DNA from: Chitinophagaceae bacterium BSSC1
GTDB taxonomy: Bacteria; Bacteroidota; Bacteroidia; Chitinophagales; Chitinophagaceae
DNA length: 64,000 bases
Assembly (NCBI GenBank): GCA_002256435.1
Contig: NKJC01000004.1
Coordinates: forward strand, 124,001 to 188,000
Direction of reading: 5' to 3'
The notes below the pieces were generated by a model. The model saw only the letters and a list, made by a program, of their open reading frames with translations. It ran no database searches and was not told the origin of the DNA. The translations under genes and the position numbers were made by a program. This document shows, in pieces, positions 33,068 through 43,295 of this stretch; the first letter of the stretch is position 1, and each line of letters opens with the position of its first letter.

Positions 33068-33784
33068 TTAGAAAGCCAGATAATAGTCTTTTAATAAAGC
33101 TGTAAAAGCTTCAGAATAAACCCCGTTTTGCTTAATGATGATCTCATGGGCAAACGGGGTTTTTGCTGTTTGAGAGAATAGTAAAAAGCTTCTAAACGCT
33201 TTGTGTTTTTCAGTTTGGTAAATGCTGGCTTCTTCATTCAGATGCCATCCCAATGCAAGGGCATAGTTAATTGCTGCCTCGCGGCGATGGTAGGGCAGGA
33301 TCATGCTTATTTGGCCAGATGATTCAACAAGGCGATGCATGGCTTGGAATAGGGCTTCTAGCGTTAAAGCGCTGCTATGCAAGGCTAGGTTTCTGTTGGC
33401 ATCGGGCGAAGCCAAGTCATGTTCATAAAAAGGAGGATTTGAAAAAACCAATTGATAGCGCTGCTCTGTTTGCCATTGATTAATATCTGATTGAACTAGG
33501 GTTAGTCTATTGGCAAATGGAGATGCTGCAAAATTTTCCTTGGCTTGTTGTGCTGCTGCAGGTTCCAATTCAATTCCGTCAATTTTAGCAGCTGTTTTTT
33601 GTGCCAAGATCAAACTCAGCAAACCCGTTCCAGTTCCAATATCTAAACAGTTGCTGATGCCTTTTTGATCCTGTATTTGACTAGCCAACCAAGCCCCATA
33701 CAAACAAGCATCCGTACAAACTTTCATGGCAACATGTTCTTGCCAAACGGTGAATTGCTTGAATTGAAAATAATGGTTGGGCAC
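33068..33784 (-). CDS. trmN6: tRNA1(Val) adenine-37 N6-methyltransferase (YfiC/TrmN6-like)
   Basis: A 238-residue class I methyltransferase. The SAM-binding motif I reads CLDIGTGTGLLSLILAQ. The catalytic N-P-P-F tetrapeptide of N6-adenine methyltransferases is in FSNPPFYEHDL. The first residues, FQFKQFTVWQEHVAMKVCTDACLYGAWL, have the typical Y/F-x-F-K-x-F and K-V-x-T-D pattern of the YfiC family. The predicted product is m6A37 in tRNA-Val. The 3' end is convergent with the S9 peptidase gene. Confidence 0.9.
   Translation of the reverse strand: MPNHYFQFKQFTVWQEHVAMKVCTDACLYGAWLASQIQDQKGISNCLDIGTGTGLLSLILAQKTAAKIDGIELEPAAAQQAKENFAASPFANRLTLVQSDINQWQTEQRYQLVFSNPPFYEHDLASPDANRNLALHSSALTLEALFQAMHRLVESSGQISMILPYHRREAAINYALALGWHLNEEASIYQTEKHKAFRSFLLFSQTAKTPFAHEIIIKQNGVYSEAFTALLKDYYLAF
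33118..33165 (+). terminator. Putative terminator of the S9 peptidase transcript, inside the trmN6 3' end
   Basis: A perfect 11-bp stem, AAACCCCGTTT (33118-33128) and AAACGGGGTTT (33152-33162), is separated by a 23-nt loop and followed by T residues on the + strand. It lies 52 bp after the peptidase stop and within the antisense gene. Confidence 0.6.
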
Positions 33785-33795
33785 GGGGCAAGTTT

Positions 33796-33827
33796 AAAAA
33801 AAGCTCCCCGATTTATCGGGGAGCTTT
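33796..33827 (-). terminator. Rho-independent terminator of the sdhCAB operon
   Basis: The 13-bp stem AAAGCTCCCCGAT / ATCGGGGAGCTTT has a 2-nt loop, with an A-run on the left that is a T-run for the minus-strand transcript. Confidence 0.85.
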
Positions 33828-33851
33828 CAAAAAAAAACATCAAACTAAAAA

Positions 33852-34616
33852 CTATTTGTCTGCAGTAAGGCTGGCCACCAAGTACTCTTGGTTTAACCTA
33901 GCAATATTGCTAATTGAGATTTCTTTAGGGCAGGTTGCTTCACATGCACCAGTATTGGTACATGCACCAAATCCTTCCTTGTCCATTTGAGCTACCATGT
34001 TCAAAACGCGAGATTTGCGTTCTGGTTCGCCCTGTGGCAACAAAGCCAAGTGGGCAACTTTGGCACTCAAGAAGAGCATGGCAGAACTGTTTTTACAAGC
34101 AGCTACACAAGCGCCACAACCAATACACATGGCTGCTGCAAAAGAAGCATCAGCCTTGTCTTTGTTTATGGGTAGGGCATTACCGTCTACAGCATTACCT
34201 GTGTTTACGCTAATATATCCTCCTGCTTGAATAATACGGTCAAAAGCAGAACGGTCTACCATCAAATCTTTGATTACTGGAAATGCACCAGCTCTCCAAG
34301 GTTCTACGGTAACAGTTTCTCCATCTTTGAATGCACGCATATGCAATTGGCAAGTAGTGTTGGCCTTCCAAGCACCGTGTGGTTTACCATTGATATACAT
34401 GGAACACTGTCCACAAATACCTTCACGGCAGTCATGGTCAAAAGCAATGGGGTCATCGCCATCGCGGATCAATTGTTCGTTTAATACGTCAATCATTTCC
34501 AAAAAGCTCATTTCTGATGAAATGTCTTTTACGGGATAAGATTCAAAACCACCTTTTTCTTTGCTATTTTTTTGTCTCCAAACCTTAACGGTCAGATTCA
34601 TATTGTAATGTTCCAT
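33852..34616 (-). CDS. sdhB: Succinate dehydrogenase/fumarate reductase iron-sulfur subunit
   Basis: A 254-residue protein holding the three Fe-S centres. The 2Fe-2S set is C63, C68 and C71 (CREGICGQC) plus a later Cys. The 4Fe-4S set is in [11 protein letters not shown] and the 3Fe-4S set in [13 protein letters not shown]. It passes electrons from the SdhA flavin to the quinone site at the membrane. An alternative start five residues later (MNLTVKVW) is equally plausible. It is the last gene of sdhCAB, followed by a strong terminator. Confidence 0.96.
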   Translation of the reverse strand: MEHYNMNLTVKVWRQKNSKEKGGFESYPVKDISSEMSFLEMIDVLNEQLIRDGDDPIAFDHDCREGICGQCSMYINGKPHGAWKANTTCQLHMRAFKDGETVTVEPWRAGAFPVIKDLMVDRSAFDRIIQAGGYISVNTGNAVDGNALPINKDKADASFAAAMCIGCGACVAACKNSSAMLFLSAKVAHLALLPQGEPERKSRVLNMVAQMDKEGFGACTNTGACEATCPKEISISNIARLNQEYLVASLTADK

Positions 34617-34657
34617 CTTTGCAATTTTTCAATTAAAGTCAAAAATCAAAACCTAAT

Positions 34658-36631
34658 TTATTTATAAGAACGTTGAGAAGGTTTCACCACATCATAGATC
34701 AATGGTTCCTTCACCAGGTTCCATTCATGTGCTGATTTGGATTCCCAAGCGGCAACATACATGTAGTTAGCATCGTCACGTAAAGCTTCTCCTTCTTCTG
34801 TTTGGAATTCTTCACGGAAGTGACCACCACAGCTTTCGTTGCGGTTCAATGCGTCATGACACATCAATTCTCCCAGTTCAATAAAGTCAGCTACACGGTT
34901 GGCTTTGTCTAGTTCAGGGTTCATTTCATTAATGCTACCAGGAATACGAACATCGCTCCAGAATTCTTTTTTCAAAGCTTGAATTTCTTGAATGGCTTGT
35001 TGCAAACCTTCTTTGTTTCTAGCCATACCACATTTGTCCCACATGATTTTACCCAAGCGCTTGTGGAAGCTTTCAACGGTTTGTTTGCCCTTGATATTCA
35101 TCAATACGTTAATCCTATCAGATACCTCTTTTTCTGCGGCTTCAAAAGCAGGGTGGGAGGTTTCAATGGCTTTGTTGTAAATCTCATCAGCCAAGCTATT
35201 ACCCAAGGTATAAGGGACAACAAAATAACCATCCGCCAAGCCCTGCATCAAAGCAGAAGCACCTAAACGGTTGGCACCATGGTCACTGAAATTGGCCTCG
35301 CCCAAAGCATATAAACCTGGAATAGAAGTTTGCAATTCATAGTTCACCCAAAGACCACCCATGGTATAGTGTACCGCAGGATAAATTCTCATAGGTAATT
35401 CGTATGGATTTTCGCCTGTGATCTTTTCATACATGTCAAACAGGTTACCGTATTTCTCTTTCACTACTTCCTTACCCAATACAATAATGTCTTCCATACT
35501 CATATGGTCATTACCTTCTTTACCGGCTTCAATCTTACCATAACGCACTATCGCGTCAGCAAAATCTAGGTATACCGCTTGTTTGCTGGTACCAACACCG
35601 TAGCCCTCATCACATCTTTCTTTAGCAGCTCTGGAAGCCACGTCACGTGGAACCAGGTTACCAAATGCAGGATAGCGGCGCTCTAAGTAATAATCCCTTT
35701 CTTCTTCAGGAATATCTATGGCTTTTCTTTGATCGTCTTTCTTTTTGGGTACCCAGATCCTACCATCGTTACGCAATGACTCTGACATCAGGGTCAATTT
35801 TGATTGGTGATCTCCACTTACTGGAATACAGGTAGGGTGAATCTGTGTAAAACATGGGTTAGCAAATGCTGCTCCTTGACGGTGTGCCTTCCAAATAGCC
35901 GTGGTATTGCTACCCATGGCATTGGTTGACAAATAAAATACGTTTCCGTATCCACCAGTACAAAGCAATACGGCGTGTCCAAAATGTCTTTCTAATTCAC
36001 CATTCACCAAGTTACGGGCAATGATTCCTCTTGCTTTACCATCAATTTTTACAATCTCTAACATCTCGTGACGGGCATACATTTTTACGTTACCCAACGC
36101 AATTTGTCTTTCCAAAGCTTGGTAAGCACCTATCAACAATTGCTGTCCAGTTTGACCTGCAGCATAAAAAGTTCTTTGTACTTGTGTACCACCAAATGAA
36201 CGGTTGCTCAATAATCCACCATATTCACGTGCAAAAGGAACACCTTGTGCAACGCATTGGTCAATAATATTGGCACTCACTTCTGCCAAACGGTGAACGT
36301 TGGCTTCTCTTGCGCGATAGTCACCACCTTTAATGGTATCATAGAACAAACGGAACACAGAGTCACCGTCATTCTGATAGTTCTTGGCTGCATTAATACC
36401 GCCTTGTGCGGCAATGGAATGCGCCCTACGTGGAGAATCTTGAAAGCAAAATGCTTTAACCTTATAACCCAATTCACCAAGCGCCGCTGCTGCAGAAGCA
36501 CCAGCTAAACCGGTACCTACGATGATCACTTCCAACTTACGTTTGTTGGCTGGGTTCACCAGTTTGCAATGGCCCTTGTATTCCGTCCATTTATCATCTA
36601 AAGGTCCCGAAGGGATTTTGGCATCTAACAT
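34658..36631 (-). CDS. sdhA: Succinate dehydrogenase/fumarate reductase flavoprotein subunit
   Basis: A 657-residue flavoprotein that oxidises succinate in the TCA cycle. The FAD-binding Rossmann motif is [13 protein letters not shown] (36-48). H71 in [11 protein letters not shown] is the expected site of covalent FAD attachment. The substrate loop IHPTCIPV and the closing Arg region of the family are present. The length is above the usual 590 residues, as in epsilon-proteobacterial and Bacteroidota fumarate-reductase-like SdhA. The spacing is 41 bp to sdhB and 70 bp to sdhC. Confidence 0.96.
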   Translation of the reverse strand: MLDAKIPSGPLDDKWTEYKGHCKLVNPANKRKLEVIIVGTGLAGASAAAALGELGYKVKAFCFQDSPRRAHSIAAQGGINAAKNYQNDGDSVFRLFYDTIKGGDYRAREANVHRLAEVSANIIDQCVAQGVPFAREYGGLLSNRSFGGTQVQRTFYAAGQTGQQLLIGAYQALERQIALGNVKMYARHEMLEIVKIDGKARGIIARNLVNGELERHFGHAVLLCTGGYGNVFYLSTNAMGSNTTAIWKAHRQGAAFANPCFTQIHPTCIPVSGDHQSKLTLMSESLRNDGRIWVPKKKDDQRKAIDIPEEERDYYLERRYPAFGNLVPRDVASRAAKERCDEGYGVGTSKQAVYLDFADAIVRYGKIEAGKEGNDHMSMEDIIVLGKEVVKEKYGNLFDMYEKITGENPYELPMRIYPAVHYTMGGLWVNYELQTSIPGLYALGEANFSDHGANRLGASALMQGLADGYFVVPYTLGNSLADEIYNKAIETSHPAFEAAEKEVSDRINVLMNIKGKQTVESFHKRLGKIMWDKCGMARNKEGLQQAIQEIQALKKEFWSDVRIPGSINEMNPELDKANRVADFIELGELMCHDALNRNESCGGHFREEFQTEEGEALRDDANYMYVAAWESKSAHEWNLVKEPLIYDVVKPSQRSYK

Positions 36632-36701
36632 ACACCTGAATGTTTACTATGATTAGAATATACTGTTTGTAAGAATGATTCCGGTTCTGCCGGAAACTTA
36701 A

Positions 36702-37370
36702 TTAATTGATCCAGCCAAAATAGAAGCTCAGTGGCATTAGGGCAAACAATAAGGTTACAATTACAGAAAAACCTAGACCCAGACTAACCAGCATCAAGTT
36801 GTATTTTCTGTTGTGAACACCTACTGTGCGGAACGCACTTTGGAAACCATGTGCTAAGTGATAGCCCAATGAAAGGCATCCCAAAACATACACAATCACC
36901 ACCCATAAAACACTAAAAGTTTCTTTCATTTTGGCATAGAGGTCAATTTCCTCACCCAAAACAAAATTTTGGTGTGCCCTGTTGGGGAACCAGAAATCAG
37001 ACAGGTGTAACACCAAGAACAATAGAATCAATGTTCCTAGAATACCCATGCTGCGGCTATACCATTTGCTCCCATCGCTGTAAGCAACTGCATAACCAAC
37101 ACTGCGTTTTTTGCGATTGTCCAATTCAAGCATCAAACCTTGAACAATGTGCAGGATCAATCCTACAAATAATCCAATTTCTAAAATGCGTGGAACCACA
37201 TTGGCTCCCATGAAATGGGCACCCTTGTTAAACATTTCGCCTCCGTCATTTGCCCAGATACAGGCATTGAGACCAGCGTGAACTATCAAGAAAAGAATCA
37301 GGAAAATACCGGTGAAAGCCATAACCAGTTTCTTTCCTACCGATGAAGTGAAGACTTGTTTCCAGGTCAT
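36702..37370 (-). CDS. sdhC: Succinate dehydrogenase cytochrome b subunit (single-subunit anchor)
   Basis: A 222-residue membrane protein with five helices (about 13-32, 60-80, 105-125, 155-175 and 195-215). It is the diheme type B anchor used with this SdhA class, so no sdhD is expected. Histidines inside or near helices (H31, H74, H116, H163 and H168 by position) can ligate the two hemes and the quinone pocket. It is the first gene of sdhCAB, with a perfect -7 box upstream. Confidence 0.93.
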   Translation of the reverse strand: MTWKQVFTSSVGKKLVMAFTGIFLILFLIVHAGLNACIWANDGGEMFNKGAHFMGANVVPRILEIGLFVGLILHIVQGLMLELDNRKKRSVGYAVAYSDGSKWYSRSMGILGTLILLFLVLHLSDFWFPNRAHQNFVLGEEIDLYAKMKETFSVLWVVIVYVLGCLSLGYHLAHGFQSAFRTVGVHNRKYNLMLVSLGLGFSVIVTLLFALMPLSFYFGWIN

Positions 37371-37399
37371 ATTGCAAGTTTAGTTTTGAGAAATCGCTG

Positions 37400-37407
37400 C
37401 AAAAATA
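37400..37407 (-). promoter_or_regulatory. -7 promoter box TATTTTTG of sdhCAB
   Basis: A perfect TAnnTTTG match on the minus strand, 29 nt before the sdhC start. Confidence 0.6.
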
Positions 37408-37601
37408 ACGCATCCATCAATGCCATAATTGAAAACTTGTTTTTTTTGTACAATTATTGAGACAACGTTTGCGTGAGATTGTTTGGTAAAATCAATAAAA
37501 AATGGCATTTGTTGAAGGCTTTTTTAGGTAGAAACTAGTTTGATTGCACAGGCATTTGACCGCTCACATAAAAAACGCCCCGTTCTAAGGGATTCGCTGC
37601 T

Positions 37602-37609
37602 TACATTTG
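37602..37609 (+). promoter_or_regulatory. -7 promoter box TACATTTG, 4 nt before the MacB-like permease ATG
   Basis: A perfect TAnnTTTG match. With the usual 5-nt gap to the transcription start, transcription would begin on the A of the ATG at 37614, giving a leaderless mRNA. Confidence 0.6.
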
Positions 37610-37613
37610 AAGC

Positions 37614-38861
37614 ATGTTAAAACTCTTCAGCATTCTATGGAATAGCTTCAAGATGGCCCTGCAAGAATTGCGGGTAAATAAGCTGCGTACCTTCCTGTCC
37701 CTTTTTGGCATTACCATTGGGATCTTCTGTATTATTGGAGTATTGGCCACTGTGGATAGTTTGGAGCAAAAAGTCCAAAACGATATCAAGTCACTTGGTA
37801 ATAATACCATTTATATTGACAAATGGAATTATGGCGGTGGCCCTGATTACCCATGGTGGAAATATGTAAAGCGTCCAGTTCCCAAGTACGACGAAATGAA
37901 AATTGTAAAAGAGAAAAGCCAATTGGCTGCCTATGCTACTTTTTTCATGAGCAATAATGTGAACGCTAGTTATATGGATAACATTTTAAATAATGTGAAT
38001 CTATATGGTATAACAGAAGACTTTAATAGTATTCAAACCATTGATATTGCCCATGGGCGATATTTAAATGAGTCAGATTTTGAAAGGGGAGGACCTACTT
38101 GTTTGATTGGCTATACCGTTGCCGATGAATTATTTGGCTCTCAAGAAAAAGCAGTTGGGAAAGAGATTTCTTATAATGGCAAAAGACTCATCATTGTTGG
38201 GATTATTAAAAAGCAGGGTCAGAGTTTGGTAGGTGGATTTAATTATGACCAGTGTATCATGGTTACCTATAGGTATTACTCATCTGTATATAATCCAGAT
38301 TTTAGTAATCCAAGCATTATGGTGCAGGGCAAGCCCAATGTTTCTTCCAAAGCTTTGCAAGATGAATTGACTGGCGTGATGCGTCAACTGAGAAGATTGA
38401 GCCCAATGGATGAGGACAATTTTTCTTGTAATGACGTAGCCATGTTTAGTGAACAAGTAAAAGGCTTCTTTGGGCAAGTAAGTGCTGGAGGTTGGGCCAT
38501 TGCAGGATTGAGCTTGATTGTAGGTGCTTTTGGCGTGGCCAATATTATGTTTGTAACCGTAAGAGAAAGAACCAGCCAGATTGGTTTGAAAAAAGCCCTA
38601 GGTGCCAAGCGTAGTACCATTTTAACCGAGTTCTTAATTGAAAGTGCTTTCTTGTGCATCATTGGTGGATTGGTTGGCTTATTCCTAGTCTGGTTATTGT
38701 CTCTTGCCCTAACCAGTATTTTACCTTTCCCAATTTTCATTGCACCCAATATTGTTACCTTGGCAATGAGTATCTGTATTATACTGGGTATTATTTCAGG
38801 TATCATACCGGCATCCATAGCAGCTAAGATGGATCCAGTGGTTGCTATTAGAACCAAATAG
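37614..38861 (+). CDS. ABC transporter permease, MacB/FtsX type
   Basis: A 415-residue protein. One N-terminal helix (about 29-50, FLSLFGITIGIFCIIGVLA) is followed by a large periplasmic MacB-PCD domain (about 60-270). Three C-terminal helices carry the FtsX motif, with VRERTSQIGLKKALGAKRSTI after the second helix. The start MLKLFSILWNSFKMALQELRVNKLRTFLS is the common one for this family. Such permeases work with a separate ATPase as mechanotransmitters that drive export or lipoprotein removal. No ATPase gene adjoins, which is common for Bacteroidota MacB-like permeases. A terminator lies directly after it. Confidence 0.9.
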   Translation: MLKLFSILWNSFKMALQELRVNKLRTFLSLFGITIGIFCIIGVLATVDSLEQKVQNDIKSLGNNTIYIDKWNYGGGPDYPWWKYVKRPVPKYDEMKIVKEKSQLAAYATFFMSNNVNASYMDNILNNVNLYGITEDFNSIQTIDIAHGRYLNESDFERGGPTCLIGYTVADELFGSQEKAVGKEISYNGKRLIIVGIIKKQGQSLVGGFNYDQCIMVTYRYYSSVYNPDFSNPSIMVQGKPNVSSKALQDELTGVMRQLRRLSPMDEDNFSCNDVAMFSEQVKGFFGQVSAGGWAIAGLSLIVGAFGVANIMFVTVRERTSQIGLKKALGAKRSTILTEFLIESAFLCIIGGLVGLFLVWLLSLALTSILPFPIFIAPNIVTLAMSICIILGIISGIIPASIAAKMDPVVAIRTK

Positions 38862-38882
38862 TATTTTGTCAATATACTTTTC

Positions 38883-38914
38883 AAAAGCCACATCGCAAGT
38901 GTGGCTTTTGCTTT
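38883..38914 (+). terminator. Terminator of the MacB-like gene, abutting the tsaD promoter
   Basis: The perfect 10-bp stem AAAAGCCACA / TGTGGCTTTT has a 7-nt loop. The following GCTTTT leads straight into the tsaD -7 box. Confidence 0.75.
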
Positions 38915-38922
38915 TACCTTTG
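38915..38922 (+). promoter_or_regulatory. -7 promoter box TACCTTTG of tsaD
   Basis: A perfect TAnnTTTG match, 5 nt before the ATG at 38928. It directly follows the upstream gene's terminator stem and supports the start at 38928. Confidence 0.65.
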
Positions 38923-38927
38923 TACCC

Positions 38928-39953
38928 ATGAATCCTTTGCAACCTGCAGTTATATTGGCCATTGAATCTTCTTGTGATGAAACCTCTGCATCAATTTGCA
39001 GCAATGGAAGCATCCTAAGCAATAGGATAGCCACACAGTCTGTACACGAATCTTACGGTGGTGTAGTTCCTGAATTAGCTAGTAGGGCACATATGCAGAA
39101 TATTGTTCCTGTAGTTGATTTGGCATTAGCAGAAGCTTATCCCAATTTAGCTCCTTCTCAGCGTTGGAACCAACTATCGGCCATTGCCTGTACCGAAGCT
39201 CCTGGACTCATTGGGTCTTTATTAGTAGGGGTGCAATTTGCCAAATCATTGGCCTTGGCTAGAAACCTTCCTTTGATTGCGGTGCACCATATGCAGGCCC
39301 ATGTGTTGGCTAATTTAATTGGTCCAAACCCACCTAGTTTTCCCTTCTTATGTTTAACCGTGAGTGGTGGTCATACACAAATTATTTTGGCAAAGGGGCC
39401 TCTTGATTTAGAGATCTTAGGAGAGACCATTGACGATGCAGCAGGAGAGGCATTTGACAAAACAGCTAAGCTCATTGGACTACCTTATCCGGGTGGACCT
39501 TTGATTGATAAATATGCAGCGCTAGGTAATCCCTTGGCTTATCAATTTGCCGAGCCACAGATTCCAGAATTGAATTTTTCTTTTAGTGGATTAAAAACTT
39601 CGATCCTTTATTTTTTACAAAAACAAGAACCTGATTTTGTTGAAAAAAATCTACATGATCTATGTGCATCCGTACAACATTCGATAGTTCAAATTCTATT
39701 GAAAAAACTTAAAAAAGCAGTTGTGCAAACTGGTGTAAAACAGGTTTGTTTAGCTGGAGGTGTAAGTGCTAATAGCGGTCTTAGAACTGGCTTGCAAGCC
39801 ATGGGAGTGAAGCATGGTTGGAAAACCTATATTCCAGATTTTGAATTTTGTACGGATAACGCTGGAATGATTGCTATTACTGGTTATTACAAATATTTAG
39901 CACAAGATTTTGCAGGTCTTGATCTGCAACCATCGGCGCGAGCCAACTGGTAA
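38928..39953 (+). CDS. tsaD: tRNA N6-adenosine threonylcarbamoyltransferase
   Basis: A 341-residue ASKHA-fold protein that makes t6A37 on tRNAs reading ANN codons, working with TsaB/TsaC/TsaE. The start at 38928 gives MNPLQPAVILAIESSCDETS, the family N-terminus. The metal-binding H121 and H125 are in HHMQAH. Phosphate motif LTVSGGHTQI and the C-terminal CTDNAGMIA with its catalytic Asp are present. A frame opening at 38901 exists but would start inside the upstream terminator. Two convergent terminators and a repeat region follow. Confidence 0.97.
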   Translation: MNPLQPAVILAIESSCDETSASICSNGSILSNRIATQSVHESYGGVVPELASRAHMQNIVPVVDLALAEAYPNLAPSQRWNQLSAIACTEAPGLIGSLLVGVQFAKSLALARNLPLIAVHHMQAHVLANLIGPNPPSFPFLCLTVSGGHTQIILAKGPLDLEILGETIDDAAGEAFDKTAKLIGLPYPGGPLIDKYAALGNPLAYQFAEPQIPELNFSFSGLKTSILYFLQKQEPDFVEKNLHDLCASVQHSIVQILLKKLKKAVVQTGVKQVCLAGGVSANSGLRTGLQAMGVKHGWKTYIPDFEFCTDNAGMIAITGYYKYLAQDFAGLDLQPSARANW

Positions 39954-39955
39954 TA

Positions 39956-40032
39956 AGTGAAGAGTTAAGAGTGAAGAGTTAAGAGTGGGAAGAAGAAGAA
40001 AGTGAAGAGTGAAGAACGAAGAGTGAAGAGTG
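39956..40032 (+). repeat. Purine-rich heptamer repeat tract (GTGAAGA/GTTAAGA type)
   Basis: About 77 bp of degenerate tandem units such as AGTGAAG, AGTTAAG and AGTGAAG, in a purine-only strand. Its last 25 bp return as a perfect inverted copy at 40171-40195. No reading frame continues through it. It lies between tsaD and its terminator. Confidence 0.75.
40008..40032 (+). repeat. Left arm of a 25-bp perfect inverted repeat
   Basis: The arm begins AGTGAAGAACGAAG and matches the complement of 40171-40195 at all 25 positions. The two arms enclose two terminators. Confidence 0.85.
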
Positions 40033-40064
40033 TACAATCATTTGTTTTGCGACTATAATTTTTT

Positions 40065-40099
40065 AATCCTCCCGAATGATTGGGAGGATTATTTTTTTT
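40065..40099 (+). terminator. Rho-independent terminator of tsaD
   Basis: The 9-bp stem AATCCTCCC / GGGAGGATT is followed by A and eight T. Confidence 0.85.
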
Positions 40100-40113
40100 A
40101 AGTGGGTTGACAT

Positions 40114-40137
40114 AAAAAAACCTAAGCGAAGCTTAGG
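40114..40137 (-). terminator. Rho-independent terminator of the phosphoesterase gene
   Basis: The 7-bp stem CCTAAGC / GCTTAGG has a 3-nt loop, with seven A on the left, a T-run for the minus-strand transcript. Confidence 0.75.
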
Positions 40138-40170
40138 TAAACTCATTTATTGAGATCACCGTTCATTCTT

Positions 40171-40195
40171 CACTCTTCACTCTTCGTTCTTCACT
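40171..40195 (-). repeat. Right arm of the 25-bp perfect inverted repeat
   Basis: It is the exact reverse complement of 40008-40032. It lies between the phosphoesterase gene and its terminator. Confidence 0.85.
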
Positions 40196-40221
40196 AAAAT
40201 CATCTCATGTACTTAAATTCA

Positions 40222-41049
40222 TCACTTCTGAATGCCTCCATCTCCATTAACCATATACGTGGCAAGACTACCATCTTGCATTAATTCTACTACCCTAAAT
40301 CCTTTATACGCCGTTCCCCAATTGCCGCCAATATGGGCGTCAAAATAAAAAGGAATTTTGCCCTGCATTTTCATGCCATCCTGATCGTGTTCGTGTCCGT
40401 GAAATACCGCTTTGATATTGGGATATTTGGCAAGCAATTCAAAAAAAGCAGGCGTGTCAATGGCGTTCTTTGTCCACTTGGCTTGAGGAATATGAACAAA
40501 AATAAACACCTGTTTTTGTTTTTTCAATCCGTCTAAACTTTCTTTTAACCATGCCAAATCTGGAGACAGGTATTCTCCTTTTTCATTTGAGCTATCTAGT
40601 AAAATAAACGGATAACCATTCACGGTAATTTGGTGATTTAATGGATAGCCCCAGGTCTTATTCCAGAATTCTGGACTCACCATATCATGGTTACCCCTAG
40701 TCACATACCAAGGCATGGTTAAACGATCTATTCTTTGTTTAGCTTGAGCCAAAAACATGTTTTCATTGTGAATAATATCTCCATTTAATACAGTCGCATC
40801 CAAAGGGTGGGTAAGGTGAAACTGATTAATCTGGTCTACCACTTTGTCCATCATGGCTTGGTATTCTGTATTAGGTTGTCCATAGTGGGCATCTGAAGCA
40901 ACCACAAAACGCAGCAACACTTTGTCTTTTTGGTCAAATAGGGTAGCAGCACTAATTGGGTTCCATTTACCACTGACTAATAAAATACTGGCAAAAGAAA
41001 CCTGTTTGATAAAAGACCTTCTGCTATTTTGAATTGACTTATTTGACAT
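40222..41049 (-). CDS. Tat-exported calcineurin-like metallophosphoesterase
   Basis: A 275-residue protein whose N-terminus has the twin-arginine motif SRRSFIKQ followed by a hydrophobic stretch and an A-x-A-type site (ISAAT). The phosphoesterase motifs occur in order: D-x-H in VASDAHYG, G-D in NGDIIHNE, GNHD in TRGNHDMV and GHEH in FHGHEHD. Members hydrolyse phosphodiesters or phosphomonoesters using two metal ions. Tat export means it folds with metal in the cytoplasm and works in the periplasm. The substrate is unknown. Confidence 0.9.
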   Translation of the reverse strand: MSNKSIQNSRRSFIKQVSFASILLVSGKWNPISAATLFDQKDKVLLRFVVASDAHYGQPNTEYQAMMDKVVDQINQFHLTHPLDATVLNGDIIHNENMFLAQAKQRIDRLTMPWYVTRGNHDMVSPEFWNKTWGYPLNHQITVNGYPFILLDSSNEKGEYLSPDLAWLKESLDGLKKQKQVFIFVHIPQAKWTKNAIDTPAFFELLAKYPNIKAVFHGHEHDQDGMKMQGKIPFYFDAHIGGNWGTAYKGFRVVELMQDGSLATYMVNGDGGIQK

Positions 41050-41232
41050 ATGGGGTGTTTTGACAAACCTATTGATAATGAGTAGGTTTAGGATTGGTTA
41101 TTTAAATATTAATGAAAAATTTACAATCAGAAATCGCTTTAGATTCTGGCTAATTTCCTAACTGCTTTATTCAATTTTACAATTTGGCCATTGAATTTAA
41201 CCGTTTTTGGGGCAATTCTGCACCCTAAACCT

Positions 41233-41240
41233 TAGTTTTG
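41233..41240 (+). promoter_or_regulatory. -7 promoter box TAGTTTTG of the ABC-F gene
   Basis: A perfect TAnnTTTG match, 21 nt before the ATG. A TTTTTGG sequence about 23 bp upstream could serve as the -33 element. Confidence 0.6.
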
Positions 41241-41261
41241 CGCCAAAATCAGCATAAATAA

Positions 41262-42887
<1,626 letters not shown>

Positions 42888-42909
42888 CATATAGTATAAT
42901 AAGTTGTGG

Positions 42910-42937
42910 AAAAGAGCGCTAATGGCGCTCTTTTTTA
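42910..42937 (+). terminator. Rho-independent terminator of the ABC-F gene
   Basis: The 10-bp stem AAAAGAGCGC / GCGCTCTTTT has a 5-nt loop and a T-run. Confidence 0.85.
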
Positions 42938-43170
42938 TTTGCCCCATGACGAATTAATGCTATTAAATATCAAATAATCGTCAATTCTACAGTTCTAAAT
43001 GCCTTAAAATTGATTTATTTTAAAATTAATATGGAACACAGTGTAATATATTATTATGTACAAATGATTTTAAAAGAGGTTGTTAAAACTTATTTTTCTT
43101 CGTCTCAAACTATTTTAATAAAATTTTAATCTTGCTACGCAATATGCCGATTTTGTTATATTGTATGTAA

Positions 43171-43186
43171 GTAGTACTTTTACTAC
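43171..43186 (+). promoter_or_regulatory. Inverted repeat GTAGTA-CTTT-TACTAC in the leader of the first surface-protein gene
   Basis: Perfect 6-bp arms. The right half, TTTTACTACAA, recurs at 48287-48297 before the second surface-protein gene at a similar distance (about 90-110 bp) from the start. It is a candidate shared regulatory site. Confidence 0.4.
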
Positions 43187-43295
43187 AAGAATTTTGTTTG
43201 GAGAGTTGTATCCAGTCGAATGTATCTAAAAAATATTTAATAGATTATTTGCTTTTTACAAGACTTACCAACTAGGTTCTAAACCCCTAATGCTT

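Larger units (their letters stand above)
42888..43295 (+). other. Non-coding region before the first giant surface protein
   Basis: About 400 bp without a gene. It holds the ABC-F terminator (42910-42937), a TGACGAATTAAT sequence at 42947-42958 identical to the repeat unit at 1779-1790, and a hairpin at 43171-43186. A sequence just before the start, AAACCCCTAATGCTT, is nearly repeated before the second surface-protein gene. The leader is A+T-rich. No clear TAnnTTTG box was seen. Confidence 0.6.

Noticed and set aside
38384..39034. 216-codon open frame on the minus strand across the permease and tsaD genes
   Set aside because: It is antisense to two secure genes and covers a terminator and promoter; the composition is that of a shadow frame.
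39956..40195. Short repeats that could be mistaken for a CRISPR array
   Set aside because: Units are 7-bp purine words without uniform spacers, plus one inverted copy; no cas genes are near.
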